A stretch of DNA of 64,000 nt, taken from the NCBI GenBank assembly GCA_030372985.1, contig JAUCQB010000061.1, positions 1-64,000 on the forward strand, read 5' to 3'. Below the pieces are notes generated by a model. It worked only from the letters and a program-made list of their open reading frames with translations. It made no database searches and had not been told where the DNA came from. Below are positions 36,401 to 44,047 of the stretch, piece after piece. This DNA is from Phycisphaerae bacterium (GTDB lineage: Bacteria; Planctomycetota; Phycisphaerae; UBA1845; PWPN01). The translations under genes were made by a program, and so were the position numbers. Within the stretch, counting starts at the first letter, position 1; the number at the start of each line of letters is the position of its first letter.

Positions 36401-36661
36401 GAAAGGGCGGCCTCCCACTTCGGAACGCTGTCGTTTCGGCTGACCTCCGAGATCGGGCAGGGGCGGATCAAGGCCGTGGTCGATCCCCCGATGCGGAACC
36501 CGCCGAAGAACATCTATCTGCGGTTCCGACATCCCGATGGCAAGCCGATCAAATCGGTGACCATCGCTGGGCAGGCGTACGACAAATTCGACGTCGCCAA
36601 GGAATGGGTGATCCTCCCAGGTTCCATGCCCGGGAGTCTGGAAATCGTTGCCTCATATTGA
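33413..36661 (+). CDS. Large exported alpha/alpha-barrel glycosidase-like protein
   Basis: About 1,082 residues with an N-terminal hydrophobic export signal (GLSFLIIFATGLSRAES). Residues about 40-600 are beta-rich. Residues about 600-980 look like a six-hairpin toroid (HVRHLLVNCYKEVGSDRLHA, FPDESCMMISDLDRRGYHDE, SHGWVMWNMAEHWKNTRDRAW, TGSLEDVTDYWYWMVTNACT). This arrangement is used by glycoside hydrolases such as alpha-L-rhamnosidases and related clans, and a short beta domain closes the protein. I cannot name the exact family. ATG 33413 has GGGAGG seven bases upstream; the longer ORF start at 33284 lacks a signal. A lipoprotein gene follows after about 90 bases. Confidence 0.78.
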   Translation: MACKCEADLFVPTAAGLSFLIIFATGLSRAESPASQCLPGNSFDAAPYAFKDVELDGKSMALRWAEPRKVRRVVVDFDGRPPSSEKVKLQYWHGTWDGKPDPIRAETGAGGAGWDRMDDWTNGQWRDADAKLDAKDGVWTFTFNPTGDKEFTGIGQAGVGYRKTLKVRLLSEEPLPASAGLQAFTDAVCQPLKVRVMFGKPAEPRISVDKDDAGTIEMFNGAAVSTGPLGSAKVGAAHSWTLPAGAEGGLELDLVMAVDPVDPRYDRTIVTLRSRQRPFSFAADEVARGDRILVDDLGVLVVRADDGITLEACRQARKELPGRTVYDRVFDEPEQTWQRAWNDMPLKRPLYFVHGLPGNRNAMHQLPNGSLRITGRPEWFKVPRSPKDTDRKLWDGEILHVDFGLPQGGSEARRELKEGYLPLLRTWWQDGDVHYEQCTILDKLDGNLETVALDDPTVLLVRIRMVNTSRDAGGKARLLFSTTDKKPETLVLRNDRLFAQDGEKERFRFLVTSGGKGAVSQEGASVRWTMELGPGQAHEVYCLIPSVTLTKEAEIAALRERDFDADSKRICEYWRAITARGAQIETPEPAINDFYKSHVRHLLVNCYKEVGSDRLHAHVGTFHYGVFPDESCMMISDLDRRGYHDEARRCLDSFLEYQGTVQMPGNFKSKEGLFYGSGGHDTGGYNKSHGWVMWNMAEHWKNTRDRAWMEKAAPKLVASCDWVTRERRATMKTNAGGSRPIEYGWLPTGSLEDVTDYWYWMVTNACTVWGFDALAAALADFGHPEAARLQADAKAYHEDFMQAMEEARIRCPVVRLRDGTYVPKYPSRLYERGRCHGWLRETLEGSIHLMITGLIQPNSPEAGWIIKDFEDNLYISDTYGYAIPAFNTFWFSRGGFSMQANLLGGPLAYLCRDEIKHYVRTYFNSLASAYYPEIRMCNEHSLPELGYPAGDHFKSSDEAQSTYWLRLMFVHEAGEDLILGQAIPRCWLADGRSVGIERAASHFGTLSFRLTSEIGQGRIKAVVDPPMRNPPKNIYLRFRHPDGKPIKSVTIAGQAYDKFDVAKEWVILPGSMPGSLEIVASY

Positions 36662-36749
36662 CGTGGACGTGGATTCCTACGCTAATAACAATTGCCAGGG
36701 GCCCGGTCCGCGGCCGGGCTTCAGGCGGGCGACCCGCACCTTCGGAGGA

Positions 36750-37328
36750 ATGCCCTTGTTGCTTCGATTGTCGATGATTGGATGGGTGGGGGGGGTAGCT
36801 GCGGGGCTGATTGGCTGTGGCCCGGCAGCACAGGTTCGACTCTTCCAGCCCCAATACGCGGGGGCCGAGCAAGACATCCGCCTCCAGACCAACCTTGTAC
36901 GCTGGGCTCCTGGCGATGGGATGGCTCGCTTCCTGGCCGAGTTCCCGCTTCCCGGGGCGGTCTCCGGCCGCCCGACTTACCTTCTATATCTGCGCGTGCC
37001 GATGGACCTTCCCCCGGAGACCCAGCCGGCCGAAGGTGCACAGGCGGTTTGCGGGTTCCTCATCCAGACCCAGGGCCGCAACGCCGGTTTGGAGACCCTG
37101 ACGGCGGCTCGCGTGTCCATGAAGGGCAAAAGCCTGGCGCCCGATGCGTCCCGGGATCTTCAGGTTGAGCTTACCTTCGAGGGGAGCACCACGTTGACAG
37201 GCCGGCTGAAGGCCAGGCGGGATGATCGCTACCTGAAGAACTTCGAGAGCCGCCGCCGACCCTCGGACGTCCAAGCGCTGCTGGAAAGCATAAAACCCGC
37301 CAATTCGCCTTTCCGAGAAGCCCCCTGA
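36750..37328 (+). CDS. Small lipoprotein of unknown function
   Basis: About 192 residues with a lipoprotein signal: a hydrophobic stretch (SMIGWVGGVAAGLIG) ending in the lipobox L-I-G-C. The mature part is a compact beta-rich domain (TYLLYLRVPMDLPPETQ, AVCGFLIQTQGRN, DLQVELTFEGSTTLTGRLKA) that I do not recognise. GGAGG lies one base before ATG 36750 but seven before TTG 36756, so TTG may be the true start; the ORF start at 36648 would spoil the signal. It follows the large glycosidase-like gene in the same direction and may be co-transcribed. Confidence 0.72.
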   Translation: MPLLLRLSMIGWVGGVAAGLIGCGPAAQVRLFQPQYAGAEQDIRLQTNLVRWAPGDGMARFLAEFPLPGAVSGRPTYLLYLRVPMDLPPETQPAEGAQAVCGFLIQTQGRNAGLETLTAARVSMKGKSLAPDASRDLQVELTFEGSTTLTGRLKARRDDRYLKNFESRRRPSDVQALLESIKPANSPFREAP

Positions 37329-37919
37329 CAGACCTCGTCCTGCCTGCGGTTCTGTTTTCGACCGGGCGTTCTCTGCAACGCCGGGTTTAATACCCAACCG
37401 CACCGTCAACGGAGGCCGAGGGGCCTGATCCGGCTGTGTGCCGGCGGGCAAGCGGTTGCCGGCACCCCGGGGGCGGCGAGTTCAAGCGGTATCAGCCGTG
37501 CCCATGGGTGTCGATGTCCCTTTTCCGCACCTTTCAGGCAGTCTGGTCGTGCCGTGGCGGCTTGGCCGTCAACGTTCTCGGTGACATCTCGGCACGTTTG
37601 CCAATGGGGTAACCGCCCGGAGGTCTGGATATGTCCTACGGGCAAGACCGATGTCGCCCGTCTGCTTGACATGGGCCCGATAGCCTTGAATACTTTAATA
37701 GACGTGAACCCTGGCGAGGGCCGTCTGCCTGCGACGCGCTTTCAAAACGAGGTCCTGCCAACCGAGCTGATAACCCCCTGAGGATTGCAGTCGACAGGTG
37801 GTGTGCGACGCAGTCCGCCCCGATGGCCGAGTGGATGGTTCTCGACAAGTGCTAAACAGGAACCCAGGCCAGCCGCCGCGGCCCGAAGCCGGCGACCGGC
37901 GGACTCCAAGGAGAAGCCG
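37329..37919. other. Intergenic region ahead of the pilus/secretin operon
   Basis: No gene. It holds the promoter at 37666-37694 and then a leader of about 220 bases. GC-rich hairpin potential exists around 37400-37480, but no terminator with a T-run was seen. Confidence 0.5.
37666..37694 (+). promoter_or_regulatory. Predicted sigma70 promoter of the PilM/N-secretin operon
   Basis: A perfect -35, TTGACA (37666-37671), and -10 AATACT (37689-37694) are spaced 17 bases apart; an alternative -10 is TACTTT at 37691. It points at the PilM/N gene starting at 37920. Prediction from sequence only. Confidence 0.6.
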
Positions 37920-40067
37920 ATGGCAGCCAACAGACCGGTGTGGGGGATTGATCTGGGCCAGTGCGCGTTGAAGGCCATCTCCCTTCGTCCCAGTGAGGAC
38001 AAGGAGAAGGTCGAGGTCGTCGACCATGTGTACGTCGAGCACTCGCGCATTCTGTCTCATCCGGATGCCGACCGGCCCGCCCTCGTGGCCGAAGCGATGA
38101 AGAAGTTCGTCGACCAGCACGACCTGAGCAAGGAGACGCTGGTCGTCTCGGTTCCCGGCCAGCACACCCTGGCTCGGTTCACCAAGCTCCCGCCGCTGGA
38201 AAACAAGCGCAAGATTCCCGAGCTGGTCCACTTCGAGGCCCAACAGCAGATCCCCTTCGACATGGACGAGGTGATCTGGGATTACCAGGTGTTCGAGGAC
38301 CCCAAGGCCGGGGAAATCGAGGTGGGCATCTTCGCGATGCGCCGCGATCTGCTTCGCGAGCAACTGCAGCATCTGACCGCGCTCAATCTGGAACCGGCGG
38401 TGGTCCAGTCGTCGCCCCTCGCCTTGTACAACGCCTTGCGATACGACGGCATTTGTACCGACGAACCCGTCTGCATCCTCGATATCGGCACGCAGAACAC
38501 CGACCTCATCGTGGTCGTCGAGGGGCGGAGCCTCTGGACCCGCAATATCCCCATCGGCGGCAACGCCTTCACCGAGGTCCTGCTCAAGACCTTCAAGCTG
38601 TCGTTCGGAAAGGCCGAGCGTCTCAAGCGCGATGCCCAGAAACACAAGTATGCCCGCCAGATCTTCCAGGCCATGAGACCGGTGTTCGCGGATCTGGTCG
38701 CCGAGATTCAGCGTTCGATCGGGTTCTTCACCTCGTCCCGCCGCGGCGTCCGTTTGAACAAGATCATCGCGATGGGCAACGCCTTCAAGCTGCCCGGCAT
38801 GGTCAAATTCATCCAGCAGAACCTCGGCATGGACGTCGTCAGGCCGACGTCGTTCAACAGGCTGGCGGCCGGCAGTGCCCCCAACGCCTCGGAACTGGCC
38901 GACAACCTCCTCAGCTACGGCGTGGCCTACGGTCTGGCTCTGCAGGGGCTCGGGCTGTCGCAAATAACCAGCAACTTGCTCCCAACCGAGATTGCCAAGC
39001 AGGTTGTCTGGCGTCGCAAGACTCCGTGGTTCTACGGCGCGGCCGCGTCGCTGGTCCTGTCCGCCGCCATCGTCTGGGGCCGGAACTTCGCCGACGCCGC
39101 CGCGGTCACCGCCGGTCGAGGCACTGAGCCCGCGCCGACCTACCAGGTGCAGTACGACCCCAATGACAAGGACCGTCAGAACCCGCTGCCCGATCCCGCT
39201 GCCGAGGCGGTGGTCAAAGGCAGTTTCACCGCTCAGTCCCCCATCGGCAGGGCGAAAGAGATCGCCGCGGTCGCCGATCACTTCAATGAGGTCCTCAGCC
39301 TGATCGGCAGCAAGAATGATGCTCGGGCGGCACAGGCGAAGGAAATGGTCAGCCTGGAGGTTAATGAAGCGGTTTGGCCAAACATCCTGTACATGATCCA
39401 CAGCGCCTTGCCGCAGCCGGATCCCGAGATGAAGGCGGCTCTCGACCAGGGCCCCGAGGCGGTCAAGAAGCTGGTGCAGAGCAACCCCGCATACGAACGT
39501 GGCAAGAGGAAGGAGATCTATATCCTCAGCCTGACCTCGTCGTACTCGCCGGATGTCCTCACGGAGTTCAAGGCTCTCAGCGTGGACAAGGCGGCTGCGA
39601 AGTTGCCGGGCGCCGCCTTCACAATGGACGCCGCCGCGGCGGATGCGACGGCCGAGCCGGCCCCGCCGAACCTCGAGGGCTTCCTCATCGACTTTGTGAT
39701 TCGGTCCCCCAACCAGCAACAGTTTGACTACATCAACAGAGAGTTCTTGGCGAAACTGCGGGAGGCGGTCGTTCCGGGAGTGGCCTACGTTGCGAAGGTG
39801 CGGGTGCCTCAGCGCGCCCAACTCAAGGATGGCGGTATTTCCGGATCGGCCGGCGCCGCCGGCCAGCCGCGGGCGGCCGCGACGCCCGGCGTTCAGACCG
39901 TTGAAACGCTGCTCGATCCCGTGACCGGTGAATCGATGAGGGATGACTGGGAGTACGCCGGGACCGTGGCGGTCGTCCTCGGGGAAAAACCCGCGCCGAC
40001 GGCGGCACCCTCGCCGGATGCCGCCGGGGGCCAACCGGAGGCAAAGCCGGACGAGCCGGGCCTGTAG
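37920..40067 (+). CDS. pilM: PilM-PilN fusion protein (type IV pilus / T2SS-like assembly platform)
   Basis: A 715-residue protein. Residues 1-345 are an actin-like PilM/FtsA-fold domain: GIDLGQCALKAISL (phosphate-1 loop), LDIGTQNTDLIVV (phosphate-2), GGNAFTEVL and IAMGNAFKLPGMVKFI. Residues 350-357 read SNLLPTEI, matching the N-terminal PilM-binding motif (xNLLP) of PilN. A single membrane helix follows (about 367-385, WFYGAAASLVLSAAIVWG), then a helical periplasmic region of some 330 residues ending in FLIDFVIRSPNQQQFDYINR and AYVAKVRVPQ, in the place of PilN's ferredoxin-like domain. In most bacteria PilM and PilN are separate. AAGGAG lies seven bases before ATG 37920. First gene of a four-gene operon. 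Confidence 0.85.
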   Translation: MAANRPVWGIDLGQCALKAISLRPSEDKEKVEVVDHVYVEHSRILSHPDADRPALVAEAMKKFVDQHDLSKETLVVSVPGQHTLARFTKLPPLENKRKIPELVHFEAQQQIPFDMDEVIWDYQVFEDPKAGEIEVGIFAMRRDLLREQLQHLTALNLEPAVVQSSPLALYNALRYDGICTDEPVCILDIGTQNTDLIVVVEGRSLWTRNIPIGGNAFTEVLLKTFKLSFGKAERLKRDAQKHKYARQIFQAMRPVFADLVAEIQRSIGFFTSSRRGVRLNKIIAMGNAFKLPGMVKFIQQNLGMDVVRPTSFNRLAAGSAPNASELADNLLSYGVAYGLALQGLGLSQITSNLLPTEIAKQVVWRRKTPWFYGAAASLVLSAAIVWGRNFADAAAVTAGRGTEPAPTYQVQYDPNDKDRQNPLPDPAAEAVVKGSFTAQSPIGRAKEIAAVADHFNEVLSLIGSKNDARAAQAKEMVSLEVNEAVWPNILYMIHSALPQPDPEMKAALDQGPEAVKKLVQSNPAYERGKRKEIYILSLTSSYSPDVLTEFKALSVDKAAAKLPGAAFTMDAAAADATAEPAPPNLEGFLIDFVIRSPNQQQFDYINREFLAKLREAVVPGVAYVAKVRVPQRAQLKDGGISGSAGAAGQPRAAATPGVQTVETLLDPVTGESMRDDWEYAGTVAVVLGEKPAPTAAPSPDAAGGQPEAKPDEPGL

Positions 40068-40166
40068 CTGTGTTCTGAGCATCCGCAGCGGACGCCGCCG
40101 GCCTTGCCCGCGACCGGATTCGATGCGCCGGCGGATGCTCGGGCGAGAGAGGGTGGAGACACCATC

Positions 40167-41585
40167 ATGCAGTGGATCAAAGCTCATCTGATGATCGTGA
40201 TCGTGGGATCGATCAGCGCGCTGTCGATCACCGGACTGGTGCTCGGTTACGTGATGAGTCCGGTCGGGGCGAATCTCGAAGCCGACAGTCGGGAATTGTC
40301 CAGGCTCCAGGGCATCAAACCGGTCAATCCCAAGATCATCGATGCCACTCGGAAACAACAGCAGGACGATGCGGCCCTGCTGCAGGAATACTTCCGCAAA
40401 TATCGGGAAGCCAAGCAATACACGCCGCTCGATGACATGGTCTTCGCTGATAACATCACCGACTCGCAGCGCCAGGCGGCGATTTTCCGTTTCCAGGACA
40501 AGTATCTCACTCAGCCCAAAGTGCTGCTCCAACTGCTGAAAGCCAAGGATCAGCCTACCGCGGATGAGTTCACCGAATACGAGCGGGAGACCAGGGCGAA
40601 GCAGGAGAAGGTCGAGAAGGAGCTCGGCACCGGCGTGGGAGGGGTGGTTGCCCCCGCCCCCTCGCCCATGGCGCCGGCAGCTCGAGCACCGAACCTTGTC
40701 GGTCCTGCAACCGCGGAACAGGACGCGAGCCGCAGCCTGCGGACGGCCTACGCCGTGGCCCGGGCAAAAGAGATTTACTCCTACGCCAGCGAAGAGCAGA
40801 GCCTCGATTATCGCATCGCGGAGGTCAAGCCCACCGGCGGCGCCACGCCGCCCATCGAAGATCTGTGGTATGCCCAGGTGGCTCTCTGGATACAGGAGGA
40901 TGTTTTCCGGGCCCTCGGCGGACTGAACGAGGCCGTGGCCGGCGAGTTGCCAGACGAAGCGAGGTGGGTCGCTCATCTTCCCGTCAAACGCCTGATCAAG
41001 TTCACAATGGGCAATTATGTTCCGAGGGCGGCTGCCGGGGAAGGGGCAACCGGCGGTTTCGGCCCGCCAGCAGGCGGGGCGCTTGGTGGCGGGACACGGT
41101 CCTCTTTGGATCTGCTCACGGCCGGGTCGAACGCCGTCTTCACGAAGCGCCTTTCGAGCGAAACTGTGGATGTTGTGCGGTTTCGGCTTGAGCTGGTTGT
41201 TGATGCCAGACGAGTGCTCCACGTGCTCGACGCCATCTCCAAGGCGGGCTTCTACACCCCTCTCACGGTTGATCTCAACGAGGTGGTGATGGCACAGGAC
41301 GAGCATTACATCTACGGATCGGCGCCGGTGGTCCAGATGGCCACGACTTGCGAGGGAAGCTTCCTGCGAAGCTCGTATGACAAGATCATGCCGCAATCGG
41401 TCAAACAGGCCATCACCGAGGGCCGCGCCGGAGGTCTCGGAAAGGGCGCGTCCGGGATCGGCGGGATCAGGATGCCGGGCGGCTTCGTCCCGGGGATTCG
41501 CGGCGGCCCCTCTCGCGGTGGTCGAGGCGAATATCGGGAAGATTATGAGCGCGAGTCGCTGCCTCGAAGAGGTGGACGCAACTGA
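40167..41585 (+). CDS. PilO-like single-pass membrane protein
   Basis: A 472-residue protein with one N-terminal membrane helix (LMIVIVGSISALSITGLVLG), a helical region rich in charged residues, and a C-terminal ferredoxin-like part (FRLELVVDARRVLHVLDAIS then KAGFYTPLTVDLNEV) similar in pattern to PilO/GspM. The tail is Gly/Arg-rich. GGAG lies nine bases before the ATG. In type IV pilus systems PilO pairs with PilN in the inner membrane, and this gene directly follows the PilM/N fusion, so an alignment-complex role is inferred. Sequence similarity is too low to name it confidently; the Akkermansia Amuc_1100 protein has a comparable gene position. Confidence 0.6.
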   Translation: MQWIKAHLMIVIVGSISALSITGLVLGYVMSPVGANLEADSRELSRLQGIKPVNPKIIDATRKQQQDDAALLQEYFRKYREAKQYTPLDDMVFADNITDSQRQAAIFRFQDKYLTQPKVLLQLLKAKDQPTADEFTEYERETRAKQEKVEKELGTGVGGVVAPAPSPMAPAARAPNLVGPATAEQDASRSLRTAYAVARAKEIYSYASEEQSLDYRIAEVKPTGGATPPIEDLWYAQVALWIQEDVFRALGGLNEAVAGELPDEARWVAHLPVKRLIKFTMGNYVPRAAAGEGATGGFGPPAGGALGGGTRSSLDLLTAGSNAVFTKRLSSETVDVVRFRLELVVDARRVLHVLDAISKAGFYTPLTVDLNEVVMAQDEHYIYGSAPVVQMATTCEGSFLRSSYDKIMPQSVKQAITEGRAGGLGKGASGIGGIRMPGGFVPGIRGGPSRGGRGEYREDYERESLPRRGGRN

Positions 41586-41648
41586 TGTCGGTTACACCGT
41601 ACGGCGGTTTTCATTGGATACACCGGGCCGACTAAGGAGGTCCGACCG

Positions 41649-43667
41649 ATGGCAAAACAGAATGTCACTTACATCGAACGGCACGTCGAGAAGATCGCCG
41701 CCGGAACGGCAGGCGCGATTCTTCTGTTCGTTCTCGTTACGAACCTGCTGATGAACCACAATGCCGCTCAGATCGGCGGCGAAGCAGTCGGGCCCAACGA
41801 GTTCTACAACAAAATCATCGAGCAGGCGGATGTCGCGAGACGGCAACTCGACGGAGCCTCCGAAGTTCCGGCGGACCTCGCCGCCAAGTCCGATCAACTC
41901 CGTCAACTGTTGATCGCGACCGCTAAGCCGCCGCCCAAGGATCTGCCCGTGGCTGCGTTACCGCTCAACCCGGCGCTGCCCGACGTCGCCGGAGGCTCCA
42001 TGCCGACGCCGGTCAATGTCCAGGTGCGTCTGGCCGAGATTCTTCCCCCCACCCAGCCGATCCTCTCAAACGGAAAGGCGTTTGCCAGACTGATGACTCC
42101 CCGGGTTCAGCAGCCCGGTGTCGCTCTCGATGTCTCCGCCACCGATGACCTGATGAACACTACTGATCTGCACTGGGTGACGGGTGCGGCCGTGTTTCCC
42201 CGGAAAGCCCAGCGCGACCAGTTCGCGGCGGCGAAGTACCTCTCCGATCGCCAGGAGGTCATTGTCGCCGAGGTCCGCGTGGAGCGACGCGAGCAGATGC
42301 CGAACGGCCAGTGGGCTGATTCCCTGGTCGTCCAACCCTATGCCAGTCGACGCATCGCCGCCCGCGCCATGGTGAATACGCTCACTGAGGGGAAGGATGT
42401 GATCCTGCCGGAGGAGGAGTCCCGGTACATCGCCGATCTTCGACAGCTCCTCTACAACAGGGAAATGCAGGCCGCGATTCTCCGCCCCGAGTTCCAGTCT
42501 TATCTCGCGGACCCGAACCCGCCGGACGACGACACCATCGAGTGGCAGATTCCGCGGACCCTCGCCGCCCCCAGTGGCGCCCAGATCGACATGACCGCGC
42601 CCGAGTTCGCGGTCCAGTTCTTTGAGGAGGAGGACAAGACTCCCGGAGCCCGTCCGGGCGGCAGACCAGGCGCAGGTTACGCGGCGGGCGGTGAGGCCGG
42701 GGCTGACGCGACGCTTCCTCCCGCGGTCCGGGTTCAAAGGGCGGTCAAGCAGGCCGAAGAGGCCATCGCTCAGAAGAAATGGCTCGATGCCCAGAAGATC
42801 CTTGACGAGATCATCGCCAGCAGCGATCTGACCGACGCTCAAAAGAAACCGGCCGACGAACTGCGAAGACGCAACTTGAGGGCTTTTGAAGACGCGGAGA
42901 AAAGGGCCGCTCGCATCGACCTGGCGCAGGGTGAGGACCTGCTCGGCCCGGATGATGATCCTTTGTGGTTTACCGACATCAGCGTTCGACCGGGAAGGAC
43001 CTATCAGTACAGGGCCTGCCTGGTGGTGTTCAATCAGTATGTCGGTCTGAGCAGCCGCCTCGAAAACCCTGCTGACGTGGGCAAGCTCCTGATCCAGGGA
43101 CAGTGGTCCGAGTGGTCGAAGGCGATTACCGTGCCGGCCGCCAAGCATCTATTCCTCACCGACGTGCCGAGGGATGGCGGACGCGTCAGCATCGAACTCT
43201 GGGAGTGGAAGTCCGGCACATGGCTGAAGGCCGGGGCCGATCTGTCTCCCGGCCAGGCCGTCAGGGCGGCGAGGAACCCCAAAGACACCATCGACTACGG
43301 TGGGGTTCTGGTCTCAGCCGATCCCTTGCGGACCTTCGTGCGCCGTACCGGCGGTTCAAAATCGGAGACATTCAAGTACGTCAGCCAGGAGACCGGAGCG
43401 GCGGTGGTCGTCAACGCGGAGGGGCAGATCGAAGAGCACTTCGTGGCCGAATCCGCCGACCGCAGGATAGAGGTGAACCGCTCCATCACTGAGGAACGCA
43501 AACGTCGCGAGGCCCTCAAGCCGCAGACCGGCGCGGTTCCGGCCGGCGTGCGGCAGGCGCCCCCGATTCGAACTCCGCCGGGCGGGCGGAGCATGCGTGA
43601 CCGGGCTCTGGACGAGGATCGGCCTCGGGAGAGTCCCAGAGGCGATCGAACCCGTGGAAGACGGTGA
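41649..43667 (+). CDS. Large single-pass membrane protein of the secretin operon
   Basis: A 672-residue protein. It has one membrane helix near the N-terminus (IAAGTAGAILLFVLVTNLLM), so most of it lies outside the cytoplasm. Residues about 360-440 are coiled-coil-like (VRVQRAVKQAEEAIAQKKWL). Residues about 440-600 contain two beta-sandwich-like stretches (TDISVRPGRTYQYRACLVVF; FLTDVPRDGGRVSIELWEWK). The C-terminus is disordered and rich in Arg/Pro. TAAGGAGGT, a perfect Shine-Dalgarno, precedes the ATG by seven bases. Position between the PilO-like gene and the secretin suggests a PilP-like bridge, though no homology is visible. Function inferred from the operon only. Confidence 0.65.
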   Translation: MAKQNVTYIERHVEKIAAGTAGAILLFVLVTNLLMNHNAAQIGGEAVGPNEFYNKIIEQADVARRQLDGASEVPADLAAKSDQLRQLLIATAKPPPKDLPVAALPLNPALPDVAGGSMPTPVNVQVRLAEILPPTQPILSNGKAFARLMTPRVQQPGVALDVSATDDLMNTTDLHWVTGAAVFPRKAQRDQFAAAKYLSDRQEVIVAEVRVERREQMPNGQWADSLVVQPYASRRIAARAMVNTLTEGKDVILPEEESRYIADLRQLLYNREMQAAILRPEFQSYLADPNPPDDDTIEWQIPRTLAAPSGAQIDMTAPEFAVQFFEEEDKTPGARPGGRPGAGYAAGGEAGADATLPPAVRVQRAVKQAEEAIAQKKWLDAQKILDEIIASSDLTDAQKKPADELRRRNLRAFEDAEKRAARIDLAQGEDLLGPDDDPLWFTDISVRPGRTYQYRACLVVFNQYVGLSSRLENPADVGKLLIQGQWSEWSKAITVPAAKHLFLTDVPRDGGRVSIELWEWKSGTWLKAGADLSPGQAVRAARNPKDTIDYGGVLVSADPLRTFVRRTGGSKSETFKYVSQETGAAVVVNAEGQIEEHFVAESADRRIEVNRSITEERKRREALKPQTGAVPAGVRQAPPIRTPPGGRSMRDRALDEDRPRESPRGDRTRGRR

Positions 43668-44047
43668 TTGACCTAAGCTTATTATTGATCGAAGCTTACC
43701 GATGATCGGAGGGGCGTTTCCTTCGGCTCCGGTCAACTCCCCGATGAGCGGGCTGGGGACTGGCGGACTTGAGGGAACTGCTGTAAGCTGAGCGACCTGA
43801 GCGGACTGTGCTGCAGGCGGGCCAGGAGGTCGACGGAGCGGCGAGGACTTGCCGGTTCCTCAAACCACCTGTGCCCGGTCGCTGCCGCAAGAGGCGTGTG
43901 AGGCCTTTGTGGAGCGAGGCGAGGGCCGAGGCTCAGGATTGTCGTGCGGCATTGCCACCGCCTGCGGTGGCCACTGTCCCTCCGGTGGCCGGCGATACCT
44001 GCCCGTGATGTGCGCCCTCCTGAGTGGGATGCAGAGGAGACCCAAAC
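43668..44047. other. 380-base gap within the secretin operon with inverted repeat
   Basis: No gene seen. TAAGCTT (43674-43680) and AAGCTTA (43692-43698) form a perfect 7-bp inverted repeat with an 11-base spacer, right after the stop codon. A TTGACC at 43668-43673 precedes it. It could be an operator or small hairpin regulating the secretin gene. Confidence 0.45.

Noticed and set aside
37695-41396. A 1,233-residue open frame on the minus strand opposite the PilM/N and PilO-like genes
   Set aside because: It is a mirror of strong coding sequence on the plus strand in GC-rich DNA, with no domain signatures, ribosome-binding site or sensible start. The plus-strand genes have clear families and Shine-Dalgarno sites.
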